A DNA stretch of 64,000 nucleotides from positions 62,001 through 126,000 of the forward strand of contig UWYS01000002.1 of assembly GCA_900291925.1 (NCBI GenBank), written 5' to 3'. Origin of the DNA: Thecaphora thlaspeos (taxonomy: Eukaryota > Basidiomycota > Ustilaginomycetes > Urocystidales > Glomosporiaceae). The notes below the pieces were generated by a model, which searched no databases, was not told the origin of the DNA, and was given only the letters and a program-made list of their open reading frames with translations. A program made the position numbers and the translations under genes. Of this stretch, positions 53,825 to 64,000 are shown one piece after another; the stretch's first letter is position 1; every line of letters starts with the position of its first letter.

Positions 53825-55446
53825 CTAGAGCCTCTGAATGCGCATATGGATCGACTTTGCCCTGGTGACTTGGTCGTATCCCAGGGTGCTTAGCGAGAGA
53901 CCTCGACCGCTATCCTTTACGCCGGTCCAAGGAAGGGCGGGTTCGACGTAGTCTGCACGGTTGAGCAGAACGGTTCCCGTCTCGAGCGCATCGGCCATCT
54001 TGTCGAACGTCGAGAGCGAAGTGGGCGAAGTTGCGTCGGTCCAGATCGAGGCGGTCTGATGTGATGAAAAAGAGGGGAAACGTGGGGAGTTAGAGAAGGG
54101 AATGGGAAGAAAACGGGAGGAAGAGAGAGCAAGAGACGGCGAAACGTACCAGACCGTAGTGCGAGTCGTTCATTAGCTTGAGAGCCTCTTCGTCGGATTG
54201 CACCTTCATGATGCCGATCACGGGGCCAAAGGTCTGAATTGCGTGGGGAAGGTGAGATGCGGGGTGCATCGGTCAGCAAGGTATCACGACGCTGTCAGCA
54301 CGCTGGTCCGACTCCGGCGGGCCTGGCTGCGCAGCTCACCTCTTCGGTCATGACCTCCATCGAGTGGTCGACGTCGACCAGCACGGTGGGCGCCACCAGC
54401 GTCGTCCCAGCCTTGGCCTGCGGGAAGAGGTCGGCAGGCACGAGGTTCCTAGCGCCCTGCTTGAGCGCCGCGTCGACCTGCTTCCTGATTCTCTCTGCGC
54501 TCGCCAGGCTGATGACGGGCCCGAGGTTGATGCCGGCCTCGCTCGGGTCGCCCAGCTTGTACGACTTGACAATTTTGACGAACTCGTCGACAAAGGCATC
54601 ATAGACCGACTCGTGGACGTAGATGCGCTCGACGGCGCAGCATGACTGGCCCGAATTGAAGACGGCGCCGTCGACCAGTTGGTCAGCCGTGTAGGCGATG
54701 TCGGCGTCGGGGCGGACGTAGGCGGGATCCTTGCCGCCGAGCTCGAGGCCGACGCCCTTGAAGGCGGGGCCGCTCGCTGCGGCCTGGTCGAGCGCCTTGC
54801 CGCCCGCGACGCTCCCGGTGAAGGCGAGAAAGCCGACGCGCGGATCGGCGGCCAGCTTGGCGGTCATGGGCGAATCGAGGTGGACCGCCTGGATGACGCC
54901 CTTCGGCAGGCCAGCCGCCTCAAAGGTGGCCTGGAAGCGCTCTGCGACGGACGGCGTCTGCGGGGAAGGCTTGAGGACGACCGAGTTGCCGCTGAGGAGG
55001 GATGCGGCGAGGGCGTTGACGGTGGACATGTAGGGATAGTTCCAAGGAGAGACGATAGCCACGACGCCGAGGGGCACCTTGCGGATCGAGAGCTTGAGGC
55101 CCGGTGTCTCTGTGTCGGTCCTGGGCTGCTCCTTGAGGCATTCTGGTGCGACCTTGCAGAGGTGCCGGGCGCGCACGAGGGTGCCGGCAATCTCGCCGGA
55201 GCACTGTGCGACTGGCCTGCCCATCTGCTCGGAGAGCTCCTTGCAGACTTCGTCCTTTTGCGACTCAAAGAGAGACATCCATTTGCGGAAGATGATGATG
55301 CGCTCGTCGAGCGATGTGGCGGCCCACGACTTCTGGGCGGCGACGGCGGTGGCGAGGACCGAGTCGAGCTGCGGTCCGTCGAGCGTCTGACGGACGGCGA
55401 CGGGGCGCTGGTCGAGGGGAGCGAGGGTGGTCTGCGTCCGCGACAT
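53825..55446 (-). CDS. Aldehyde dehydrogenase (NAD(P)-dependent)
   Basis: ALDH enzymes oxidise aldehydes to acids. Exons are 55446-54340, 54233-54150 and 54055-53825, all phase 0, giving 473 residues. Conserved features are SPWNYPYMSTVNALA, FTGSVAGGKAL (Rossmann turn), LELGGKDPAYV (general-base Glu) and FNSGQSCCAVERIYV with the catalytic Cys. After the first splice comes TFGPVIGIMKVQSDEEALKL, and the last exon holds ALPWTGVKDSGRG. No targeting signal is obvious, so a cytosolic site is likely. The subclass resembles fungal succinate-semialdehyde or betaine-aldehyde type enzymes, but the substrate cannot be fixed. Start ATG at 55446; the upstream open frame is Pro/Arg-rich leader. Confidence 0.92.
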
Positions 55447-55931
55447 GATTGAGTGTGAAGTGCGAGTGTGTGGTGGAGGAAGGAGGGAAAGGGGAAGGAG
55501 AGGGGGAGGGGGAGGGAGCGGCGAAGGTGGTGTGGCAAAGAGGAGGCGCTTGGCCGTTGATAAGGCTTGGGCCTGCTGGCCTTTGCACGCACGCCGACGG
55601 CGGCCAACAGCGCGGCCAGTTTTCCTTGCTGTCCGTCGGCTGCACCTCGCTGCCATGGCCCGTCTCGAGCTGGCGCGCCGGCTCAACAATGAGGCCCGTG
55701 CGAGTCATTTGAATCGATTCGCTAGCTTAGTTGAAGGATCTGACTTTAACTAATTTACCCTTCAGCATCTATTTACTCTTGAAGGAACGGTTGTTGCGTG
55801 TTCGTATATGCCAATAGAAATAAAGAGGCAGCCGGGTGGGCTGATGCTTTGGTGCGTGCGCTCCTCCACACGCCGCCTCTCCGCTCGCTCGCCACCATCG
55901 TCCAGCCTGTCCATCATCGTCCCACAGCTCC
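55447..55931. promoter_or_regulatory. Divergent promoter, ALDH gene and VPS25
   Basis: 485 nt lie between the ATGs. The ALDH side is GGAGGG-rich (CT-rich on its own strand), the middle is AT-rich (55.70-55.83 kb), and the VPS25 side is C-rich. No specific element was recognised. Confidence 0.45.
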
Positions 55932-56447
55932 ATGACGACCCTCGTCCCCTCATCCGCGTCTGCATCCGCGTCCTCCCACCCCCTCACTCCTTCCTCCTCA
56001 CCGTCCACGTCCTCTTCGTTCGACTTTCCCTCGATTCACTCCTTCCCACCCTTCTACACGCTCCAGCCCAACCCAACCTCGCGCTCCCAACAACTAGCGT
56101 CATGGCGGACACTCACCCTTGCATTCTGTAGACACTACCGCATTTTCTCTATCGACACCACGCCCACCACCGCCTCCGTCGCTGCACCGGGCGTCAACTC
56201 CAAAGTGCAAGAGGCCGACGTATGGCAGAGCCTCTTTAGGAATCAGAGGATAAACAGATCCTTGGATGGTCAGACGGTCAGAGAAGTGGTACAGGAGATG
56301 GTCAAGAACGGCGAGGCTGGTTGGCAAGGTACAAAGGATGCAAAGCCCGGTAAGGGTGAAGCGGCGTCGAGCAAGGCATGGATCTATTGGAAGTCGCCCG
56401 GACAGTGGGCGGATCTGATCTACGTTTGGGTGAGTAGAGACCTTTCG

Positions 56448-56485
<38 letters not shown>

Positions 56486-56898
56486 TCTCCTTCTCTCGCC
56501 GCTCCACTTCAATCCTCGAGGCTTGCACACAACACTGATATCTCGTCTGCCTCCCCTTTTTCTCCTGCTGACCAACAGGTCACCGCAACAGGCCAGAACA
56601 AGAGCATCATGACGCTCTTCGAGCTGACCCAGGGCGACCTCGCTGAAGGTCAAGGTCAGTATCACCTTCTCCTTACCCTCCCTCTCACGTTATCTCGATG
56701 TATGCTCGTTCTTACCTCGCTTCCAGGCCCCCCTCCTTCCCTCCTCCTGCCCTCGACACCCGCGCCCGGCCGGCAGAGTTCTACGACCTCCCAATACCGC
56801 TCCTCCGCCAGGCTCTCCAGCATCTCGCAGCGCAGGGTAAAGCCAACATATTTGCAGGATCAGAGACCGAGGACGGCGAGGGCGTCAAGTTCCTGTAG
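55932..56898 (+). CDS. VPS25: ESCRT-II subunit Vps25
   Basis: Vps25 is the double-winged-helix subunit of ESCRT-II, present twice per complex, recruiting ESCRT-III during endosomal sorting. Exons are 55932-56429, 56579-56654 and 56777-56898, joining to 231 residues. After a Ser/Thr-rich leader, FPPFYTLQPN is the conserved N-terminal segment that contacts Vps22 and Vps36. LAFCRHYRIF follows in the first winged helix, then WIYWKSPGQWADLIYVW across the first splice, MTLFELTQGD, and FYDLPIPLLRQALQHLAAQG and GEGVKFL at the end. It works downstream of the same membranes as Rim20, whose gene is 29 kb away. Confidence 0.93.
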
Positions 56899-57236
56899 TC
56901 ACAAGCGGCCGCATGGCGGTGTGCCCTCGCAACCTCGCAAGTCGTTGATACCACCGCATACACGTCACGACCGAGCACGGCGTCGCGAGAACGAGATGCT
57001 TAAAGGGTCTTTCTTCTCCATTGGTGTGTCTGTGTGTATCTCTGCGTCTGTGTTGACTTGGATCTGCGTATAGGAGGGGTGAGGAAGGGTGCTGTACCAG
57101 GCTCGACTGCCCCTCCACCGACCGCGTTCGTTCCATCCCAGCCTTGCTCGTCCGGCTTGCTTCCTGTCGTCGTTCCCGTTGCTCCTGCGCTTGGCCCGAC
57201 GGCGAATCGAGCGGGTAGTCACCGGCTGGCCGCCGT
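56899..57236. other. Convergent 3' region, VPS25 and UPRT genes
   Basis: 338 nt between two converging stop codons. Only overlapping shadow frames are present; no hairpin or repeat stood out. Confidence 0.45.
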
Positions 57237-58529
<1,293 letters not shown>

Positions 58530-60914
58530 CTAATCATACAGGATGGTCATCACCACCGCCTGGCTCGTGATCCCGGCAATACACTGCGGTTCGACGAGGA
58601 TCGTCTGCGTCTCGTCAATCAGGATCGTCGGCCCTTTGATCGACCGACCGGGCTCGAGGGACTGGAGCGGTACAATCGGCGTCTCCAGTCGTCCGTGCGT
58701 GTCAAAGTAGACCTGGCGGCGCGTCGTCCCCGTCGTCGTCTCCTCGTCATCGGCCCCTGGCTGCGTGGACAACCCGTCGCCGCCGCCGCCGCCGCCACCA
58801 CCACCACTCTCAAACAGCCGACGGTATTCTGCCAATGTGTTCTCGCCCAGCGCATCGAAGCTCCTCCCCACGCCGCGCACCCGCACATCATCGACGACGA
58901 CGTCCTTGCCCTCGAGCACAAAGCCAAACTCGGTCCGGTACTTGTCCACAAAGACGCGCTCGAAATCCCAGCTCCCGTCGTCCGGCTCGAGCGTCATGAG
59001 CGCCGTATCCGTCCCGTCGTAGCGCAGGTTGAGGAGCACCTCGAGCCGGATCCGCGCCTCTTCGAAACCTTGCTGCCGCAGCTCCCGGTGCACCTTGTCC
59101 TTAAGCCCGTCGGCGCGCTTCTGGATTCGCTGGCCTGCAGGCGAGTCCCGGCCCGTCCACACCTCCGACGACGGCTCCTGCTCCTCGAACACGCGGTCCG
59201 CCAGCGCCATCCCGTACGCCGAGAGGATCGACGAGTAGCGGTGGATAATGACGGTCCGGATCCCCAGGCTGCGCGCCAGAGAGGCTGCGTGCTGCCCACC
59301 CGCGCCGCCAAAGCAGGCAAGGATGTGCTTAGACGCTGAATAACCGCGCGCCTCGGTCAACGCCCGGATCGGCCGACACATGGTCTCGTTCGCGATCCGG
59401 ATAAAGCCCTGTGCCACCTCGTCGACACTCAGCTCCCGGCCTTGCGTTGACTCGCGGTTGATCTGCCGCGTCAGCTCCTCAAAGGCCCGCGTGCTCGCCT
59501 CAGCGTCCAGCCCTTGGTCCTCGTTCGGCCCGAAGATTTTGGGAAACATTTCAATCGCCAGCCGGCCCGTGACGAGGTTGGCATCGGTGATGGCCAGCGG
59601 TCCGCCCTTGCGGTAGCACGTCGGGCCCGGATGCGCCGAGGCCGACTCTGGGCCGACGGTAAAGAGGCCGTTGCGGAAGAAAAGGCGCGACGAGCCGCCG
59701 GACGCGACCGTGTTGACGTCGAGCTGTGGGCTCTGAATGGTGATGCCGTCGAGCACTGTCTCAAATACTTGCTCGTATGCGCCGGCGTAACGAGAGACGT
59801 CTGTGCTGGTGCCGCCCATATCGAGCCCGAGCGTTGATCTCCCGTCTTCTTTGTCGTACGACGTCAGGGCCATGCCGACGACGCCACCGGCGGGGCCCGA
59901 TATGATCGACTTGAGGCCGCTGAAGTGTTCGACGGAGGTCAGTCCGCCGTCGGACATCATGAACTCGACCTTTGTCCCGGCGCTGCCGTCGCGGAGGCTG
60001 TCATCGAAGCCGGCAAAGAAACTGTCGATGTATGCCTGGAGGACGGGGGTGAGGTAGGCGTCGGCAGTTGACGAGGTGGCGCGCGGGACCATCTTGATCA
60101 TGGGCATCAGCTCTGCGCTGCAGCTGACGGTGATGTAGCCGATCTCCTTTGCGATGCGCTTGACGATCTGCTCGTGGTGCGGGAAGGTGTAGCTGTGCAT
60201 AAAGACGACGGCGAGCGAGCGGTAGCCGTGGTCGTGGTAAAGAGCACTGAGGTGCCTGCGGATGAGCGCTTCGTCAGGGCGCTTGAGGATGGCGACGGCC
60301 TCGCCCGAGACGCCGCGCTGAATCTCTGGCTGGCCGAGCAAGTTGCCATCTGCGTCGTAGGCGTTGGGTGGGAGGTCTGTGCCGCCGTAGGCCTGCTTGA
60401 GGGTCGAGTGGTGGTCGTCTTCGAATTGGACGGCATTTTCGCGCGCATTGGGGTCGGAGGTGTAGCCAACAAGTGTGACGCGCTCGTCTACCTCGAGTAC
60501 GCCCGAGTAGAGGACCTCTGGCTTGCATATAGCGAGGTCAAAGATGGCAGGTCGTGACTGGTTGCCGATCTGGACGAGGTCCTTGAAGCCCTTTGTGATG
60601 ACAAGCGCGTGCCTCTCTCCCTTTCGCTCGAGCAGTGCGTTAGTCGCGACGGTGGTTGAGAGGCGGATGTACTCGATACGGGAAGTCTCGATCTTCTGTC
60701 CGCGCGGGATCTTTTCGCCGAACGCTTGTTCGAGGATGCGGCGAACGCCTTCGCGCGGGGCGTCTTTGTAGTTTGCCGGATCGTGCGAAAGCAGCTTTAC
60801 GACGATGTCGCGGGGAGGCTTGTCGACGTTGTTTGACGGGATGCGGCCGAGGCAGTCTGTGAAGGTGCCACCGCGGTCGATGGCGATCTGCAAGCGCGGC
60901 TGCTGGCGGGTCAT
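58530..60914 (-). CDS. Hydantoinase A/5-oxoprolinase N-terminal-half protein (B half absent)
   Basis: Eukaryotic 5-oxoprolinase (OXP1, glutathione cycle) is a fusion of hydantoinase A and B domains of roughly 1300 residues. This single-exon gene encodes 794 residues and stops after the A part. The N-terminus IAIDRGGTFTDCLGR is the ATPase-like phosphate-binding motif; IRLSTTVATNALLERKGER, LGLDMGGTSTDVSRY, GPESASAHPGPTCYRKGG and ACFGGAGGQHAASLAR are all present. It ends PTILIDETQTILVEPQC followed by about 15 residues, the point where the B domain would begin in OXP1. A Gly run lies near residue 720. It may be a stand-alone A-type protein or a truncated OXP1. Start ATG at 60914; the open frame upstream is leader. 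Confidence 0.85.
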   Translation of the reverse strand: MTRQQPRLQIAIDRGGTFTDCLGRIPSNNVDKPPRDIVVKLLSHDPANYKDAPREGVRRILEQAFGEKIPRGQKIETSRIEYIRLSTTVATNALLERKGERHALVITKGFKDLVQIGNQSRPAIFDLAICKPEVLYSGVLEVDERVTLVGYTSDPNARENAVQFEDDHHSTLKQAYGGTDLPPNAYDADGNLLGQPEIQRGVSGEAVAILKRPDEALIRRHLSALYHDHGYRSLAVVFMHSYTFPHHEQIVKRIAKEIGYITVSCSAELMPMIKMVPRATSSTADAYLTPVLQAYIDSFFAGFDDSLRDGSAGTKVEFMMSDGGLTSVEHFSGLKSIISGPAGGVVGMALTSYDKEDGRSTLGLDMGGTSTDVSRYAGAYEQVFETVLDGITIQSPQLDVNTVASGGSSRLFFRNGLFTVGPESASAHPGPTCYRKGGPLAITDANLVTGRLAIEMFPKIFGPNEDQGLDAEASTRAFEELTRQINRESTQGRELSVDEVAQGFIRIANETMCRPIRALTEARGYSASKHILACFGGAGGQHAASLARSLGIRTVIIHRYSSILSAYGMALADRVFEEQEPSSEVWTGRDSPAGQRIQKRADGLKDKVHRELRQQGFEEARIRLEVLLNLRYDGTDTALMTLEPDDGSWDFERVFVDKYRTEFGFVLEGKDVVVDDVRVRGVGRSFDALGENTLAEYRRLFESGGGGGGGGGDGLSTQPGADDEETTTGTTRRQVYFDTHGRLETPIVPLQSLEPGRSIKGPTILIDETQTILVEPQCIAGITSQAVVMTILYD

Positions 60915-61078
60915 GGTCGGCGACTGTGAGGCGGCGGGGCGACAGGGCGACGATGATGGCGCGAGGGTATGGTGGTAATGTGGAGGCAAGCGGTGCGAAA
61001 GCACATCGCGCCGCCGCAGGCCTGCTGGACCGTGCGTGACTCCGGATGGAGGCAGCCCGGTGCTTCGTTGAGGCGAGA

Positions 61079-61340
61079 AAGCGTGTTTACTCGCCCGAAA
61101 ACAAAAGTGCCCGGACGGCCCGCTCGCGGTGAAGCGACGCGACTTGGCATGAATCGCGGGGCGGCACAGAGGCCAATCAGGCAAAGCGTTGCGGCCCCCG
61201 ATTTAAATTGAAGTCGCGGCTCCCAATTCTTTCACAATTGCAGCCCTCGATTATATTATTTTGTAGCTGAGGTGCCCAATTGATTTGTAAATGCGGTCCC
61301 CCAAACAGATGTTAGATGCGGTTCCTGATTGAATCTGACT
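61079..61340. repeat. Left edge of the third repeat block, CpG partly intact
   Basis: Holds one family A-like unit (GTTTACTCGCCCGAAAAC), then family C words (CCCCCGATTTAAATTG, GTCGCGGCTCCCAATT) that lose their CpGs rightward. It begins about 160 nt from the hydantoinase-A-like start codon. Confidence 0.55.
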
Positions 61341-62310
61341 GGTGTGGCAGCTGGAGCCAACAAATCTCACACAAGGACATGTCTCTCCTTTACCTCAAGT
61401 TGCATCTGACAGATTGACACATCTTGCACAAGTAAACACATGCCTTATCATGGCACATCAATAGGTAAGCCCCCAATGCATCTTGCATGGGTAAACACAA
61501 GCCAAACCTCCACATCAAGAGATGCATCTGACAGACCAATGCGTCTTGCACAAGTGAATACACACCTTACCACATTGCATCAATTGGGAAGTGCTCTCAA
61601 TTACCTTTATGCCTCCCAATTGATTTTTTTGGCCTTTCAGGGCAGTGCATCTTTTTGCCCAATATTTTTTGCTGCCACAGCTTTTTACCTAAGATGTCCA
61701 AGAGCTCAATAGGTCCAAAAGTTGCATCCTTTTGCCCAATACATCTGGATGCTTTTAATTTCTGCCCAATAAGCATAGAGACACTATGCCTTGATCTTGA
61801 TATGTCTGATGGTGTCACCTTGTTGCCTGATACAATGATAGCCCAATATTCACTTGACCAGATGTATCTGTTGCCAGATTGGCCTCAAAGCCTTTGTTTT
61901 TTGCCCAATACATCTGAAAGTGCCATGTCCAGAGGCATGTCTTTTGACCCAATATGTCTGGGAGTCAGATCAGCCAGAAAGCCGCATCTTCTAGCCTGTG
62001 AGGCTCCTAACTGGACTGTAGTTGTGGCTCCCAATCATTTTAAGGTGGTGATGGTGCAGCTTCTGATAGAGATTAATCTGCAGGACAGAATGCAGTTAGT
62101 GCATCCCAATCAAGATCTGGAAAAGCACAGCATTGCCCCAGGAATTGGGTGCCCCAAAATACAAAAATAGGTGCATTGCCCATGATAATCTCGGAGCCAG
62201 GAATACAGAGTTGGGCTGCACCAAAAGTCATGTCAAATACAGAATTGGTGAATGGATGGCACCGCAAATTTAATGAATTGGGTCTTCCCAGAAATTTGAG
62301 CCAAATACAA
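61341..62310. repeat. CpG-depleted array of repeat families A (inverted) and B
   Basis: I count about five CpGs in this 970 nt. From 61.38 to 61.58 kb, family A cores run in the opposite orientation to the other blocks (ATCTTGCACAAGTAAACAC). From 61.65 to 61.98 kb, family B copies appear as TTGCCCAATACATCTG and ACCCAATATGTCTG, the CpG-to-TpG/CpA forms of TCGCCCGATACGTCTG. Sequence to 62.31 kb is similarly depleted but less clearly repetitive. Confidence 0.75.
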
Positions 62311-62860
62311 ACATGGCATGTTTTTCGAATAAACCGGACCTGCGAAGACAACGAGATTCAGAATCGTTGTGTTGCTCGAAAGAAGCGTAACCGCAACACG
62401 AAACAGATTTGGAACCGCCCTATGTTGTCTCAAAAACTGGGAGCCGCAAAAATGAATCAATCGGCGGCCGCATCGCGCTGTTCCAACAATCGGGCGCCGC
62501 ATGTTCGGGGCCGCCACGCGATGCCTTATTTCAATACCCCGGTGCCGCAAATACTATTGGAGATTGCACCGCGTTGCCTCGATATTTGGAGCCGCATACA
62601 TTCGTATCGGGAGCTGCACGGCGTTGCCCCCCCAAAAAATGTAATTGCCTCACCTGGAGTTTTGAAGTGATGCTTTACGGCTGCCGATTGTTCAAGAAAT
62701 TTCTCTCCCGGTTCAATATAAAAAATGGGTCGACGAATATCATGATTTAATTCAAGTTGTGGTTTCCCATTTTGTTTGCGGCTCCCGATCGCGTTCAGCT
62801 CGACGCGCCGTGGGCTGCATGTTTACTCACCCGAGACGCTCAAGCGAAAACGCGAGCGGC
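62311..62860. repeat. Right edge of the third repeat block, CpG-intact family C and A
   Basis: Copies of GGGAGCCGCAAA, CAATCGGGCGCCGCA and ATTTGGAGCCGCATA recur about every 40-60 bp with CpGs intact, then one family A unit near 62.82 kb (GTTTACTCACCCGAGACGC). The change from depleted to intact occurs within about 100 nt, near 62.31-62.40 kb. Confidence 0.6.
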
Positions 62861-62892
62861 GAGACGTCGTCCCGCCGTAAGAATTTGTCGAG

Positions 62893-62924
62893 CCGACCCG
62901 ACCCGACCCGACCCGACCCGACGA
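62893..62924. repeat. (CCCGA)n pentanucleotide repeat
   Basis: About six CCCGA units in tandem, after the repeat block and about 220 nt from the PRP22 stop codon. Confidence 0.85.
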
Positions 62925-63145
62925 CCCACTTCCCGAGTCGCGGCCCCACCCGCCCCTCCGCATCCCCTCCGCATCCCCCAACGCCGTCCACTAACACGAT
63001 ACAAAAACGCCCTTTCTCGGCCGGAGTGTCATGATATGGCAGTGGGCTGTAGAATTATGCGGAACGTAACCAGGGAACGACCAACCATCGCAATGATAAC
63101 AGAGCCGAGGAGAACAAGAGTAGATGCGAGCTAAGAGGCTGGTTC

Positions 63146-64000
63146 TCATCCGAACGTCTGGCTGCTCCGGCCCACGCGCTTGACCTTGGAGAGTCGCCAC
63201 TCGTCTTGATGCGTGGCATATTTGTCTGTGATGCGCAGAAGGAGGGTGAACAGGACCAAGAACAAGGGGCAAAACCAAGGACGTCAGTATCATCGCTGTG
63301 CCATGTCCGCCGCAGCACGGCACCTTCATCGCCACCTCTCTCCGGCCACTCACCGAACAGCGGGGCAATCTTCTCCTGCCTCTTCCTCCGCGAAATCTGC
63401 GATGCATCCGCCGGCCTGAAGAATCTCGGCGCTACCTCGACCAGCCACTTTGGCTCGATTGCCGTCACCTCGCGCATATACTCGCGCGTCGTCAGCACCA
63501 CCTCGTGGTAGATGCAGTACTCGGGCGCACGGTTGAATAGCGCGCTCGACGGATGGATGTACACCGTCCCTCCGCCCTCGGCCAGGCACTTGTAGCCCTC
63601 CTGCGGATCCTTCTTTGCCGCGTTGCGAAAGTAGCCAGAGCAGATGGCTTTGCGCACCCGGTTGTAGTTCTTGCCGCACGTGATGATATCGTGGTTGTAG
63701 CGGTCCATGATGCCGAGGAGCTGCTTGCGCACGTCCTGCGCCCGCCGCAGCGAGCGCCCCTGCACAAAGTTGTCCATGCACCACGGCTGCGAAAATTTGC
63801 TCGTCGCCCAGCCGTTGTACACGGCCAGCAGCGTCAGGTGGTCGCCCTCGGGCTGGAAGAACTTGGCCTTCTTGGCGTCGGCCTGCGCCTGCTTTTCCTT
63901 GGGCCGGTAGAAGATGTTCTGCACGCTCAGCATCGCCACGATGCTCAGCACCTCCTCGCTGCAGCCTAGGTCGACGCTGGCGATAAGCATCTTGGCCATC
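63146..64000 (-). CDS. PRP22: Pre-mRNA splicing DEAH helicase Prp22/DHX8, C-terminal part
   Basis: Prp22 releases spliced mRNA from the spliceosome. The gene enters from beyond the right edge, so only about the last 240 residues are seen: exon to 63354 (donor GTGAGT) and last exon 63225-63146 (acceptor ATCACAG). The sequence covers the end of the HA2 domain ([20 protein letters not shown]) and the OB-fold region ([85 protein letters not shown]). It ends [17 protein letters not shown] after the splice, the characteristic end of Prp22. The match is close enough to exclude Prp2, Prp16 and Prp43. Confidence 0.93.

Noticed and set aside
62893..62924. (CCCGA)n as telomere-type repeat
   Set aside because: Only about six units, internal position between genes, and not a known fungal telomere repeat.

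Overview
The window looks like nuclear DNA of a basidiomycete fungus, most likely from the smut lineage (Ustilaginomycotina); the placement is inference. The reasons are GC-rich coding sequence, few short introns (about 80-220 nt, GT-AG, donors mostly GTGAGT, GTACGT or GTAAGT), long Ala/Gly/Ser/Gln-rich low-complexity insertions, and a set of fungal or conserved eukaryotic genes (RIM20/palA, the DASH subunit HSK3, RXT3, DBP9, DSS1, TSR2). No tRNA, rRNA or intact transposon was recognised.

Layout. 0.2-11.5 kb: RXT3 (Rpd3L deacetylase complex), HSK3 (kinetochore DASH complex) and a large leucine-rich-repeat protein. 11.6-24 kb: a nine-exon glutamine-synthetase-family gene, a CLC chloride channel/exchanger, an Hsp20 chaperone with a possible mitochondrial leader, and a secreted PLC-like phosphodiesterase whose N-terminus carries duplicated, dibasic-flanked peptides. 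24-33 kb: RIM20/palA, TSR2 and a 1211-residue single-pass membrane protein. 33-49 kb: a probably peroxisomal FAD amine oxidase, the helicase gene DBP9, the mitochondrial RNase DSS1, a UPF0538 protein and a secreted GH31 glycosidase. 52-64 kb: a short-chain dehydrogenase convergent with an aldehyde dehydrogenase, VPS25 (ESCRT-II), uracil phosphoribosyltransferase, a hydantoinase-A-type protein lacking the B half of 5-oxoprolinase, and the C-terminal end of PRP22. RIM20 and VPS25 belong to the same ESCRT-linked alkaline-pH pathway, and SDR plus ALDH could act in sequence on an alcohol. Otherwise the genes are mixed housekeeping genes.

The most unusual content lies in three gene-free blocks (about 34.97-37.69, 50.33-52.28 and 61.08-62.96 kb). 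They are built from the same three short repeat families. Family A carries the palindromes CTCGCGCGAG and ACGCGT, family B the word TCGCCCGATATGTCC, and family C AATCGGCC/AATTTGTA words. In the 50-52 kb block the CpGs are intact. In the cores of the other two blocks the same words appear with nearly every CpG turned into TpG or CpA (CTCGCGCGAG becomes CTTGTGCAAG, ACGCGT becomes ACATGT), while the block edges next to genes keep their CpGs. This points to a repeat-directed, CpG-specific methylation/deamination process with sharp limits.

Three genes (PLC-like, DBP9, GH31) each contain one small indel that shifts the frame inside a conserved region. They may be assembly errors or real lesions. 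Exon structures below come from reading splice sites and conserved protein sequence by eye.
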